NCBI GenBank assembly: GCA_013398055.1
Contig: VZRS01007666.1
Coordinates: 372,001 to 436,000, forward strand
Direction: 5' to 3'
DNA: 64,000 bases
From: Ifrita kowaldi
Taxonomy: Eukaryota > Chordata > Aves > Passeriformes > Cinclosomatidae
Below are positions 49,301-61,228 of this stretch, piece by piece. Made by a program: the position numbers and the translations under genes. Under the pieces are notes generated by a model, which searched no databases, was not told the DNA's origin, and saw only the letters and a program-made list of their open reading frames with translations. Position 1 is the first letter of the stretch. Each line of letters starts with the position of its first letter.

Positions 49301-51310
49301 GTGAGCCATGATTGCTTTGCTCGTGACTGGGCCTGAATTCCAAGCTGGCAGAAGGGAGGATGCCAGGCAAGGAGCATCGTGGTGGGGAGGAGGCAGGGGC
49401 TGGGATCTCCAGGTGTGCTTCAGCTGCTCACTGTCCAGGTGGGCTCTCCTGCTGCAGGGAGAGCACTGTTGGCCAGAGGAGCCCATGGTGGTGTGGAGGA
49501 AGCAAGAAGAAACAGGGAAAAACAGAAATGAAAGGGAGAGATATTTGTAGGGACAGAAGATTAAGGAGGGTGGAAGAGAGGAGTTTCCTTTTTCCACTCT
49601 TGTCAACTCTTGCAAGGGCTGTTAGCTCTGGATTTGAAGGGTTATAGAGAATGCCATTGTAGATGGAACAACACACGTAGTGCAGCATCCTCTCATGATC
49701 CAGGCATCTGTCAGAGCTGCAGGCACGAGCTCTTGGAGCTGTGTGTGCCGGTTATGTCTCGCGCTAGGTGATTAGATGTAAAATTACACAGTATCATCCG
49801 AACTTGGAACATAAAACCACTTCCATGCTCTGTCTTGACTGTTCATAATGTTTCTTGGCAGAAGTTGCTGCAGACACCAGCTTTCAATCCTTCCAAATTA
49901 AATGTCAGTTGATGGCAGCACTGTCGTCAGCGGGAGCGTCCTGCTCATCCCACTTCCCCCGGCGCTGGGAGCGGCTCTGCACCTCCTCAGCTGGCTGATG
50001 AGCAGCTCAGCTGGGAGCAGTTTCGAAGGAGATCTTTGACTTTCTTTGGCTTCCCAGAGGAATTCATAATTATTTCCTCCTTTATCATGGAGTGCAGCTG
50101 GAGGCTTCAGCTCCATTAGAACTGCCCTGGTAATTTCACAGTGTGAAATTTACAGCAAACTAGGGACATTAACGTTAAATAAATTTATGCAACAGCAACC
50201 CTCACCCAAGTCATTAAAAGTGTGTGCAGTTTTTAATGGATGCTTCAGCATGGCATTTGATAAGTTTGTTCATTTCTTTTCCCAGTCTGTTAAATATACG
50301 TACACACACACATTCTTCTGCCAGAGGTATCGGTGGAAGCTGGCTGTGGCCTCAGATGTCGCCTCCTTGCAAACACTTTACACATGGCTGTAATCCCATC
50401 CTCAGTGGAGTGAGGAGAGGCTGTCACTGAGAGCAGATTCAGGGGAGGGTGTGAGTGTGGGTCTGTGTGCGACTCCAATAATCCAATTGAGCTATGTAGT
50501 GATTCTGAATCACATCTATTTGAAAAGACAGGATATCATAAAGGCTGCTAATATGGTGGAAAATTGTATTAAACTGAGACAAGACAAAGTTGATTATGTG
50601 CACGACTAGTGCAGATGTGCCTGGCACTGGTCGTTTATGCATATTGATTGATCTTAAATACAGCAGAGCAGGGGATGGGATGGGGTTTCTGTGGTTATTG
50701 ATTTTGTTTCAGCTCCTTGGGCTGTCATCAGAGGTTCTCAAATCTGACTGCCTTGACTGATACAAGCCCTGATCAGAAAGCTTGATAAGAAAGCAGGCAC
50801 GGGGCTGATGTCCTGGCCAGAGAAAACGTGCTGGGTACATCCCTTGAGAAGCAGATACTCAGGAACAGCCCTGCTCTTCAGCTCCATGGAGCTGGCGTGT
50901 GGAATTCACTGGGAGGCTGCAGTTGGGCTTTTGGGCTGCCTTGCTGGATGTTCCCGGTGTGGGCTGTGCAGGAACAGCCTGGAGAGCTCACAAGGGTCAG
51001 TTTGCTGCGTGATCTGCTTCACTTCAGTTTGCTGAAGGAGGAGACTTGGTTTCCTAATTGTTTAATTTTGGCTTCCATAAACCTGCTGGAGCAGAACTGT
51101 TGTTTTTCCACCTCTCCCACGTTCCAAGCAGTGAAGCTGGAAACAGGAGGTTTTCCTCCTGTTCTTTGGTTGTTGTCTTATTCCTCGGGAGTCTTTATTA
51201 AGGCAGTTTTCTTTAGTGCTGCTCTGCCTGGAACCACTGACCTCTGCCACCAGGCAGCCTGGCTTCCAAGGGCTGTGTGACTCTGCTGGAATGAGTCCTT
51301 TAATTCCTTC

Positions 51311-51565
51311 CAACTGAAAGAGAGCAGGTTTGGATTAGATATTAGGAAAAAATTCTTCCCTGTGAGGGTGGTGAGGCCCTGGCACAGGTTGCCCAGAGAA
51401 ACTGTGGCTTCTCCATCCCTGGAAGTGTCCAAGGCCAGGTTGGATGGGGTTTGGAGCAACCTGGGATAGTGGAAGGTGTCCCTGCCCATGGCAGGGGGTG
51501 GAACAAGATGAGCTTTAGGGTCCCTTCCAACCCAGGCTGTTCCATAATTCCATGATCCTCTGATC
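51311..51565 (+). mobile_element. CR1 retrotransposon 3' tail, sense orientation
   Basis: About 255 nt with the full set of CR1 3' segments in order: GATTAGATATTAGGAAAAAA, GAGGGTGGTGAGGCCCTGG, GGTTGCCCAGAGAAACTGTG, CCAGGTTGGATGGGG, GGAAGGTGTCCCTGCCCATG and CCCTTCCAACCCAGGCTGTT. It ends in degenerate octamers (CCATAATT CCATGATC). It looks less diverged than the copy near exon 5. It is 5'-truncated with no intact coding region. Confidence 0.95.
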
Positions 51566-52101
51566 ATTGGCATGGAGCTTGAAACATGATGTGGGAGTCA
51601 AATAAGATGCTGGTTTTCTAATAAACAAAGTATTCAGGAGTAGAGGTAATTATACATCTAGCAGTCAGTAAAAAGGATTTGTGGATGGTTGCCCTGGGAA
51701 TTCCCTAATATTCCAGTCCTGAGGGTTTATTTGTAGGGGCATTTCCACCCACCTTGGCTGCAGCCTGAGCTCTGTGCAGGTGAATTTTCATGATTATGGT
51801 TTAGTTCTGAAAGAGGAATTTGTAAGCACGTTGAATTGAGTGCATATAACTTACTTTGATTTATATTTGAGTTGAGGTGAAAGAACTCTATCTGTGATTA
51901 TGGACATCAAAGACAATATATTGAAATTCAGTTTTATAATGTACACATCATTTATCAAATCTCTGCCCAATAATGCCAACATTTGCTGCACAGAAATACA
52001 ACGTGATGGATTACCTGCTTCCCACCAGCTTTCTGAAGGCCAAGGAAGATAAACACAGGATTCTTGTAGAAATGTCAAGTTCAGGCAGGGAAGAGGGACT
52101 G

Positions 52102-52118
52102 AAAAAAAAAAAAAAAAA
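52102..52118 (+). repeat. A17 homopolymer
   Basis: Seventeen consecutive A. No retroposed gene is recognisable upstream, so I treat it as simple sequence. A second run of twelve A lies about 290 nt further on. Confidence 0.85.
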
Positions 52119-53367
52119 CAACAGGGCAGTTAGCAAAATTCATAAGCAGGGTGAGAGTTTCAGGGACCTTACAGTTTTCAAAGGAAACAAGTTTCTTTGT
52201 TTCTTGCTCTCACCAACAGCACGAGCGACCCACCTGCTGCAGGCAGAACGTGTCACTTTTTGCAGAATTTGACCTGGTTTAGTGCCTGCCCTTGAGATGC
52301 TGATGATCTAAAAAGGGCATATTTTTTACATCAAAAGTAGCAGTGATCTGGACTTGGATCCATAACAGCCAGAACTTGCCTGGAATCGGAAAAAAAAAAA
52401 ATCTTGGAAATATGAATTTCAAATTAAAACCAGGAAAAAATAAATAGCAGAAAACACTTTTATTTCTTGCTGAGCTTCTATTCAGTTCCTGCTTCCTGTG
52501 TTGACAGTGTAAGTTATACTTGGGCAGGAAAAAAAGGAAGCCCACAAACATAATTGCAACCATGTCTAATTAGGCAGAGCTATGTAAATTTAGCGTTTCT
52601 ACATGATTATAAATGTCAGGAGAGCCTTAGATAAGACATGAGAGTTTTGAGTATCTCTTGTGTACCTAGTCTAAAATGTCCTTATTGCTAATCCTATTCA
52701 TCTGGAGTTGCTTCCTAATTAGAATATTTATGGGCTAATAAGGAGGTGAACAAGACACTCCAGTTCAGTTCCAAAGGTGAGAGTAGGGATTCATTAGGCT
52801 CGGCGTCTCTGTTTTGATTGCTGTACAATGTAATTAACATTGTGCTAGACAATCATTTTAGATTTACCTTAACAACAAATGTTTAAGAAGATTCCTGTTG
52901 TTCTGTCTTTGTGCCTCAGTCTGCTGAAACCAAAAGCAGTGATGTCAGCAGCTTTGAGAGATTAGGGGGGTCCTGGATGGTTTTTTTCTTGTTTTATTTT
53001 ATGAACTGTTTTGACCTCAGTCTGTCAGCTGCTGATGTTTCTGAGTTTTGGCCGTGCCAGTTAAAAGTGAATTTGGTTTGCATATTTTATGAATTCATGT
53101 TTTATAAATTTTATATCACTAGGACCTGTTTTATAGGAAATGCTTATTTTGATATTTTGGTGGGGTTTTTTTCAGAATTTTCACTCGCATGTCTACAACC
53201 AGTGACCTGATATAAAACAGAATTTTTAAAGTCAGACAGAGTTTAGCTGGTTTTACGTTTTACTACCATGAAAGCACTGTGAAAGCACTGTGAGTGCCTC
53301 ATGTTCAGTGTCTGACTCTAACTTCTGGAAGGTTCTTCCCCACCAGGATCCCCACTGAGCCCAGGCA

Positions 53368-53385
53368 CAGCAGCAGCAGCAGCAG
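53368..53385 (+). repeat. (CAG)6 microsatellite
   Basis: Six perfect CAG units between CCAGGCA and GAAAA. On the minus strand an open frame reads this as a short Cys run, which has no other support. It is too short to suggest instability. Confidence 0.9.
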
Positions 53386-56300
53386 GAAAAATGCCTCCTG
53401 CATCCAGACTGAGAACCAGGCAATCCTGAGTTCCACCCCACGGGGTTATAGACCTTACTGATCCACCACTGTGTGAGGACTTGGATGCTTCCTTAGTGGG
53501 ATCATCCCCTCTCTTCCTCCTGAGGGAGGGTCCAGTTGCCCACCCATCCAGCCCAAGAGTTTGCAGAAGACATCCTCCAGATTTCTTCCTGCTGCCTCCT
53601 CTGGCCTTTGCAAGATGCTTCTCACTTCTTGCTGCCAAAGCTCCCATTGTGAAGGGTCCCTGAGCCCCGCCTTAAGGGAGATGCTCTTTCTCTGAGTCCA
53701 AGGAGGAGCTGGGAGGTTTGCCAGCCCCAAACCCCTGGGGCATTGCTGCTCAGGATAGGGAAGCTGGGGGGCAGCTCCTGAGGGATTTTAGAAAGAAGAT
53801 GACACCGAGTTTCTGTTCTCCCTCCCACATCTCTCTCTACTTTAAACCCTGCTTCTCTCTGCAGACCACATCTGAGTTCTGCAAAGCAACGTCCATAATA
53901 AATACAAATGCTAAATTGTCCCTTTATTTTTGCCAGTGCTGTGGCCAGTCTCAAAGTCAGCTCCTTTTCGAGGGCAAGCTGATCAAAGTGAAACCTGGAG
54001 GGCTTGATCTCCTCTTTTTCCTTTCCATACTGAGAAATGATCTGGTTGTCCGAGAAAACAACGTTCTGTGGCTTTAAAGGTGTGATCAGAAAAGTTGTTA
54101 AGATGTCAAGTCACGTTAGTTCAAGCCTTCTCTGTATAAATTACGGTGAGCTACGGTGATCTCATAAATAATGATAAATATAGCAACATTCTGCTGCTGA
54201 GGGAAATCATTATCAGCTATTATCAACTTTAATTAATATATTCACATTATTCAAATCCAGGTAGAAAATGTTCTTTGCCATCAAGTCTAGAGGAATATGG
54301 ATTATGGCTTTTTGTGCAGCTTGAAAAGCAGCAGGCAACAGGGAAGCAGGTCTGGGGAAATATTTTGTTTAGACTTAGGGTCCAGCACATTGACTGTCCC
54401 ATCGATGTCCCCCCTTTTCCATGTTTGTGTGCAAAGGCTGGTACATATCATGTTTTCCAGGGTTATTTCTCTCCTTGGAGCACTGCTCCTGCACCAGAAG
54501 AGCTTTCTGTTGTTTGTGGCATCTCAGTTGTCTCCGTAGCAACCAGGGTAATGCTGGGGAATACACAATTGAAGATGCTGGAGATGAGTACTGGTAGCAA
54601 ATGTTCTTTAACATGAAAAATGAGTGAAAACAAACAGAAAATATGGGCTAAATAAACCTCTGCTAGTTCTAAATGGAATGGGTCTCGAAAATTTCCATTA
54701 GGACTTAACAGCTCTTTAAATAAATAACCAGTATGTCCCCTTCCATCTGAGGGTTTCCATCTGTTGATTGTGTTTGTTTGCTTTTCTCCCATTTGGTGAA
54801 AACCCCGAGGCCCAGTCCTGCTGCACACCCAGCCCCTGGGTACGGGGCTGAACGTTCCCTTCCCTTTGGAAAGGGATCTGAAAATCAACATCAGACAAAT
54901 GCACCCCGCCTGCCATTCCAGGAGCAAACCCATAAAACCCTGCATCCACAGCTCCTGCTGCCCCTGGAGCTTGGCCAGAGGCCTGTTTGCAGCTTCCCAG
55001 GAGAGAGAGGAGGGGTTTTTAGAGCAGGAATTCCCTGTTTGTCCACTGTGCTCAGCCTGCCCCATGCAGCCAAGGGCAGAGGGCTTCTACTAGATGCCAC
55101 AGGAGAGCAGCTGGGAAAACTGCCTGGAGAGATGCTCCTGCATCCAGCTTATCCCTCTGTGCCCACCCCTACCCTCTCAGCGTGCCAGGAGCCCGGCTCA
55201 TGGCATGTCTCCACAGGCAATGCAGAATCTCTGGGATAATTCCCATCCCTCAGACATGCACCTTCCAATGCTTAGACCAAAGTAGATGCCAGCCCAGAAT
55301 GGTATTTTCTGCTCCGAACAGAGTGGTGAAAATGGGATCTCTGTGGTGTGTGTTGTGTTTTCCCTGGGGAAGGCTCCCATCAGTGATTCCGTGGGCTAAT
55401 GGCTTAGTTAGAGACCTTAATGACTGAAAGTAAGGACCTGTTACAGCTGGTGTGAGACAACACTTTGTTTCTGCTGTCAGATAATACATCTCTAAATCTG
55501 GACTGTTCTGACATTTCCTATGAGGAAAAAGAAAGAAAAAATCCATACAGCTCCCATTAAGCAAGAGAGAGAGGTAAACACTGCTGTTAGTGGGGTGAGA
55601 TAAAACCTTTTCACTCTGGGACACAAATGTGAGTTCAACTTATGATAAAATTAAATACATTTCAGGATTTCACCTTACTCCCCACAGGGAGTTAATCCAT
55701 CTCACGAAATTCTTGACACATATTTATCAGAGCCTCCAGCTTCTTCTGGGAGAGACCAAGGACCAGAGTCCTCAATCGCTTTGCATTCTGCCTGAAGAGG
55801 ATGGTCTCACCACGTCCACATGGAGCCTGGTGTTAGAGCCCTGCTTCTTTCTTGCAGCGAAGTACCTCAGCTTCTGGTTCTTCTACTTTCCCAGCATGGT
55901 TTTGTCTGAGAAGTGGAGGAAATACAGCATCACACATACAACATTTATTTAGTGTAAGTTCATACACCTGAACCTGAGGTGAGCAGCTCCACAGAAACTT
56001 AACATCGCACACTGCTGTAGGAGTAGGAGAAATACTAATTTGCTATTCCAGAAGTACACATCTCACCAGTATTTTGGAGAGTATTAAACTTAGAATCTCA
56101 TCAGTGCCTTCTGAATCTCCTACAGGGGTAAGATGTTAAGCTGGATTCTGAAGAAAATGCCAGTGCAGTTCTGGGGACGTTGCCCTTGAGTTATACAGGC
56201 AGCTGAGATTTTGGAGCATGAACCACAGATGAGATGGTTTCATTTGAATTCCACATCACAACCAAAGCAAAAATAGTTTGTTTTGAGGGAATTCTTTGTC

Positions 56301-59300
56301 CCACAATGTCCCTTTTCCTTTGTAATTGCCAGAAATTGTCAGTACTGGAATAAGGACTATTGTTTGCAACTAATAAAGCCTGAACAAATTCCAGCTCACA
56401 TGTGGTACCCTGAAGTGGGATAAGACACCTATAGTTTATGGCAGGTGAGGGGTAGCATGAAGCAGATCCTATGGATGGACAAAAGCACTGTAAATCCACA
56501 CCCCAGCTTGTCTCACAACAATATTTTTATGTACCTAAATCCTTAGTCTGCAGTTACATTTTTGGACTGGTTCTGTCACTGAGCATAAAGCAATGAATTG
56601 CTGCCCAGAACTTACAGTCAGTTTATTTACAGATGCAGAAAGTTTCTTTTTGGAATAATGCTGCTGAGGGAGCTGGTGCAACTCAGCTAAAGGACTGTCT
56701 TGCACATAGAAACAGGTCTGAGCTGAGGGTAGGGGAAAGGAAGTAACGTTGTGAGGGTGGATTTAATCAATACGGTTTTACTTCTATGCATAAAAAAGGC
56801 TTAAAACTGCATTCAGCATCTCCAACTGGACTATCTAAATGGATGAATCCCTCTGGAAAAAGAGCCTTAATTCCTCTGCCTGTTCCCCATTTGAGAAACA
56901 GGAATAATTCTCAGCTTGCAGAAGTTTAATGAGTAGGAATTTGTCAATATTTATGCCTACAAAGAAAATAAAATATGCTGGCATTATTTGTAGCATTTCA
57001 GTAAGCTTGTCAGAGCAGCATCATATATGATCAGGTCATGGGTTAACAAGGATTAATTATCTTGGCAGAATTATGCTTTGCAATTTTTCATTTCAGTCTG
57101 TTACTTTTGAGTATTTGATAATGTAGCCCACTAAATTCAGGGTCATTTTGCTTCTTGTATGAAATTCAGCACTTCCCTACATAAATGTTTTTTAAGAGGA
57201 AATGTGGCCAGCACTGGAGAGAGCTGAAGTGCTGAAATTCCCTCTTGCAGCTAATAGCCAAGAAATGCTACATCCCTCCAATTTTGTAACTGCAAGAATT
57301 GTATTTCATCACGTAAAAGTGGTTGGCAAGTTTCTCTTTCATACCTCGTGGCAATGTGAAGTTAATTCCATATTACAGGAACCTGGGAGGTTGTCAAGGG
57401 GGTCTCTATGGTGCCAGTTCCTTTATAAAATTTCCCCTGCTACGATGGAACCTGCTCCCGGTCACCTAAAGGCCTTTGACACTTTGCAAAGATCCTGCAC
57501 ATCCCTTAGATGACAAAAAGCATAGAAATTAAATTCTGCTTGATTAAGGCCCTGATCTGGGAGAATTAAATTTTGCCTTCAATTATTGCAGTGGCTTGTG
57601 GCTGCTGCTCCATCCTCTTGTCATACACAGTCACCAGAAAGGGCCCAAGGTACCCTTCCAAAGGTCTCCCTATACAGCTGGGACAGTTTAGGATTATCAA
57701 AAATCCTTCTTGGTCTACTCCCTTCTCTTTCAAATTAATAAACAGGGCATTTAATTTCACACTCCATGCATCAATCTGCTTTTTCTGGAGCTCTGCTCTG
57801 ACCGGACCCTCTCCGGCCACTGACATGGAGCAGCTTTCCTCCGGATGGCAGCGACTGCTCTCTTTGGAGTCTCACCTGGATGTACAGAGACTCTGCTAAG
57901 GCAGATCTGATTAAGGCTGACAGGCTCAGTATGGGAAGGAAAACATCCCTGCTCATCACAGCAGCTCTCGCGGTGGCACTCTGCCAGCCTGGCGTCTCAA
58001 TCATTTCGTTTATCAGCAGTTTTTCAGTTTATCATTAAGTCATTTGTTCCTGTTCCTCACTTGCCCGGTTTTATCTCTTGTGTGAAGCCCTCTGAGCAGG
58101 CAGTGCAGTGAGTTGTACTCTCCAAAGCAGAGAGCAGGTACCTGGAGGGCGGTGAAGCCCCACTGGAGCTGGACCACGGCACCTTTCAAAAGGCGTCTGC
58201 AAAACCTCTGAGTCGCCAGAGGCTGGGGTTCAGACCTCACTGTGCTGTTTCTCTGCTTGGTCTCTGGGTATAATGGAACCCAAAAGTAAGTTTGCCCAAA
58301 TACGCTGCAGGCACTTCCTATTGCAAACCCGGGATGGGTCAATACAGCAGTCGATATTTTCCTGGGATCACAGATTCTCACTCCCCAGATGCTGTACCCC
58401 AGAGAGCAGTGAGTGCTGGCAGCCGTCAGGAAGCTCCGTGGGAAGCCCTGTGCTGCTAATAATGCTCTCTGCAAATAGCTCTTCATTTTGGTGGCCTTTC
58501 TGTTGTAAGAGTACACATAATTACCCATTTGTGACTTCACTCAAATCCATTCATACAATGTTTAATAAAAAAATCTTTCTTTTCTATTTGTCTAATACAA
58601 CAAGATATAAACATCAGGATCATTAGCTTGTAAAAAAAGCTGAGGTGCCTCCTCCGGAAAAGTGTAGCACTTTATCCTCCATTAATCCTAGATCCTGCTC
58701 AGTGAGTGAGAAGTAACTGTAGCTGTGTAGCTTTTGATAAGTTATCACAAACTTTATGACTGTATTTTGCTCTGGACCTAAGTGTTTTTTCCATCAGATT
58801 CAGTCTGAATTGTAGCCCTTCTACACCAAAGCATAGTACAACAGTCAAGTATGAATCAACTGCATGTCTTTATTTTCTGTGTGTTGCATCTTTAACATTA
58901 TTAATATATACGAAATTAGCAAGATCAAATATTGCTCATGTTCAAATGCCTTTGTTTCTTGTCATGGGTCAGAATTTCCAGACAGAAAAAAAAAAATCCT
59001 TCACTCACAGGCTAAGCTTTCGGTTGATTTTCCCACAGCATTGGAGATCTTTTCCTTTGCACCTGTTTTCATGTAGCCCTTTTCCAAGGCAGGGAAACAA
59101 AGCCTTTGCAGGCAGAGCTGGTTTGGACAAAAGCCCCCTTTACTATTTCCAACTTCACAACCAAACTGCATTTCTTTTCCAGAAGTTGTCAATCACATTC
59201 TCCCTCAGCAGATCGACACAACGTGACCCTGCCCGCACTGGGTGAAACAGCTCTTAAGAAAAATACAATAGGGGGCATCTCACATTAATCTCTTCTCTGT

Positions 59301-61210
59301 TATTTGACTGTTTTCCACTAACCTTTCCTTCTGCCAAATTTAATAAATCTGCTGCTTTTGTGGTTATAACCTGTTCCCTCGCTGTTTGGACATTCCCTTC
59401 AATTCATGAGGCACATATGATATGCAGCCAGCAGGGACTTAGCCAAGCTATTTTCTTAAAATAATTCTCAGCAATGAATAACGAATGACACCAAATGAGT
59501 TTATTTTATCCAGACCATAAGGAGTCAACACAGTACAGATGCCCCAGACTTGTGTTGTGCTCCTGACTGCCAATAATTTTAAAATCCAGGATCTTAGTGT
59601 TGTACTTGCCACATGTATACATATAGGATCAGACAAAATGGCTTGAATATATTACATTGATTTTATTTTTTTAGTTGCTGCACTGATTGGCTTTAAAAAA
59701 CCTCATGTTCCTCAGAATAAAAAGGTCTGGCTTCAGCAGTGGTGTCACAAGTGGGGAATTTCAAGCTTGTCTTCAAAAATGAGACCAACTATAAATAATG
59801 AGCAATATTATGAATATTTATTCACCTACACTGATCCTCCTGATGATCTTTTTAAAGCTTCCAGCCTGACAGAGCTTAAAGAAGAAGGCAGTTTTACCTG
59901 AATTGTGAAAGGTTTTTCTTCCTCTTTCTAATCAAGCGTGATATACCAGAAAACAAATCAGGCTGATAAAAACAGAAGTCAGGCTTACAAGAAAAACAGC
60001 TGTACCAGCTAAATGGCTTAAAGCAGAGAAAGTAGGAAAACAGCATGTGGGGCTAATGATGGGTGGTTTTCAGGTTTCAGAATACATTAAGGCATTCTCC
60101 CTGTTTATTAAATTGCTCTGGCAGCATTTGACAGCAAAGGTTTTGTGGATTATAAGAGTGCAATGGACATAACTAGGATATTTTTTTTATCCTAAAGCCT
60201 GGCCTTTGGGTAATCACCAAGAAGTTACACGCTGTAGGAGAAATTTGCTTTGCACAAGTCCAAAGAAGGTTGTTTTTTACTTTAAAAAAAAAAAATCTGA
60301 GATTGTTGTTTACTTTCCCTTCTCTGCCTTGAGATTTTGAGTTTTTTCTGTCTCAGCACTCACTCCTTTTGTCAGTGTGTGGCAGAAACCACCTGGAAGC
60401 AGCATCAATTTACTGCTGGCATATTTACCAAAGGGCACCTCTCTGCAGCACCAATTGCCGTGTGACCACCCAGACTTTGAACTATTGCTCATCTCCCTGC
60501 CCAAGAAAAGCCAATTGTAATTTCATGGTTTTACAGAAATTGCCTCCGCCAAAAGTTAGAAGGATTATTATTCCTCAGGTCTCCTTTTAAGTGCTCTTTG
60601 TGAGATGGCCTGGAATCTCTGGGGCATAAAGGCTGGAAAGTGCTGATGGGAGTTGGGTTGGAGCTGGTTCCTGTTCTGAGAGATGCAGATGGACACCAGC
60701 TCTGTGCTCCATGCAGAGGGAAGGGGCTGGAGATGGGAGCTCTGCAGCCTCCCTCATCCCAGTGGCCAAGTGCTTCAGCCAACAAATGGATTTCTATTCT
60801 CACGGTATCCCTGTTAGATAAGAAAGAGTCTTAATTTCATTTTGAAGTGTTATTTTCAATGTCTTTGATGCACAGAAAAATTAAATCACCTGCTAAAGGT
60901 CACTTGGGGAGTGTTTGGGAAAATGCTAAAGAAATCCAGGTCTTCCAAGCTGCAGTCTGCAGCCTTAATCACAACCCTCCTCTGTTTTGGCACAGTGGCT
61001 GTAGGCAGAATCTAAATACATTATCCAAGATATTCATCACATCTCTTTTTTTGTAATGAAATTTATCTGTAGCTCATGCCAGCTCACTGCCATCCCCTTG
61101 CATGGCTGTCAGAAGCAGGTAATTCAGTCTCCTTATTTCTCTCCTGCTTCCTTGTGGACTTACATCTGATCTGGAGTTTGGATCACTGAAAAGAGAAATG
61201 CCCATTTCTA

Positions 61211-61228
61211 GTGATTCTGTGATTCTAA
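61211..61228 (+). mobile_element. Possible CR1 terminus remnant
   Basis: GTGATTCTGTGATTCTAA resembles the tandem octamers at the very 3' end of CR1. The sequence to its left does not look like CR1 3' UTR, so this may be only a chance tandem octamer or a strongly decayed element. Confidence 0.25.

Noticed and set aside
54463..55065. 200-codon minus-strand open frame, the longest in the window
   Set aside because: No recognisable domain, signal or repeat, no splice context, and it lies in moderately GC-rich intron sequence where such frames arise by chance.
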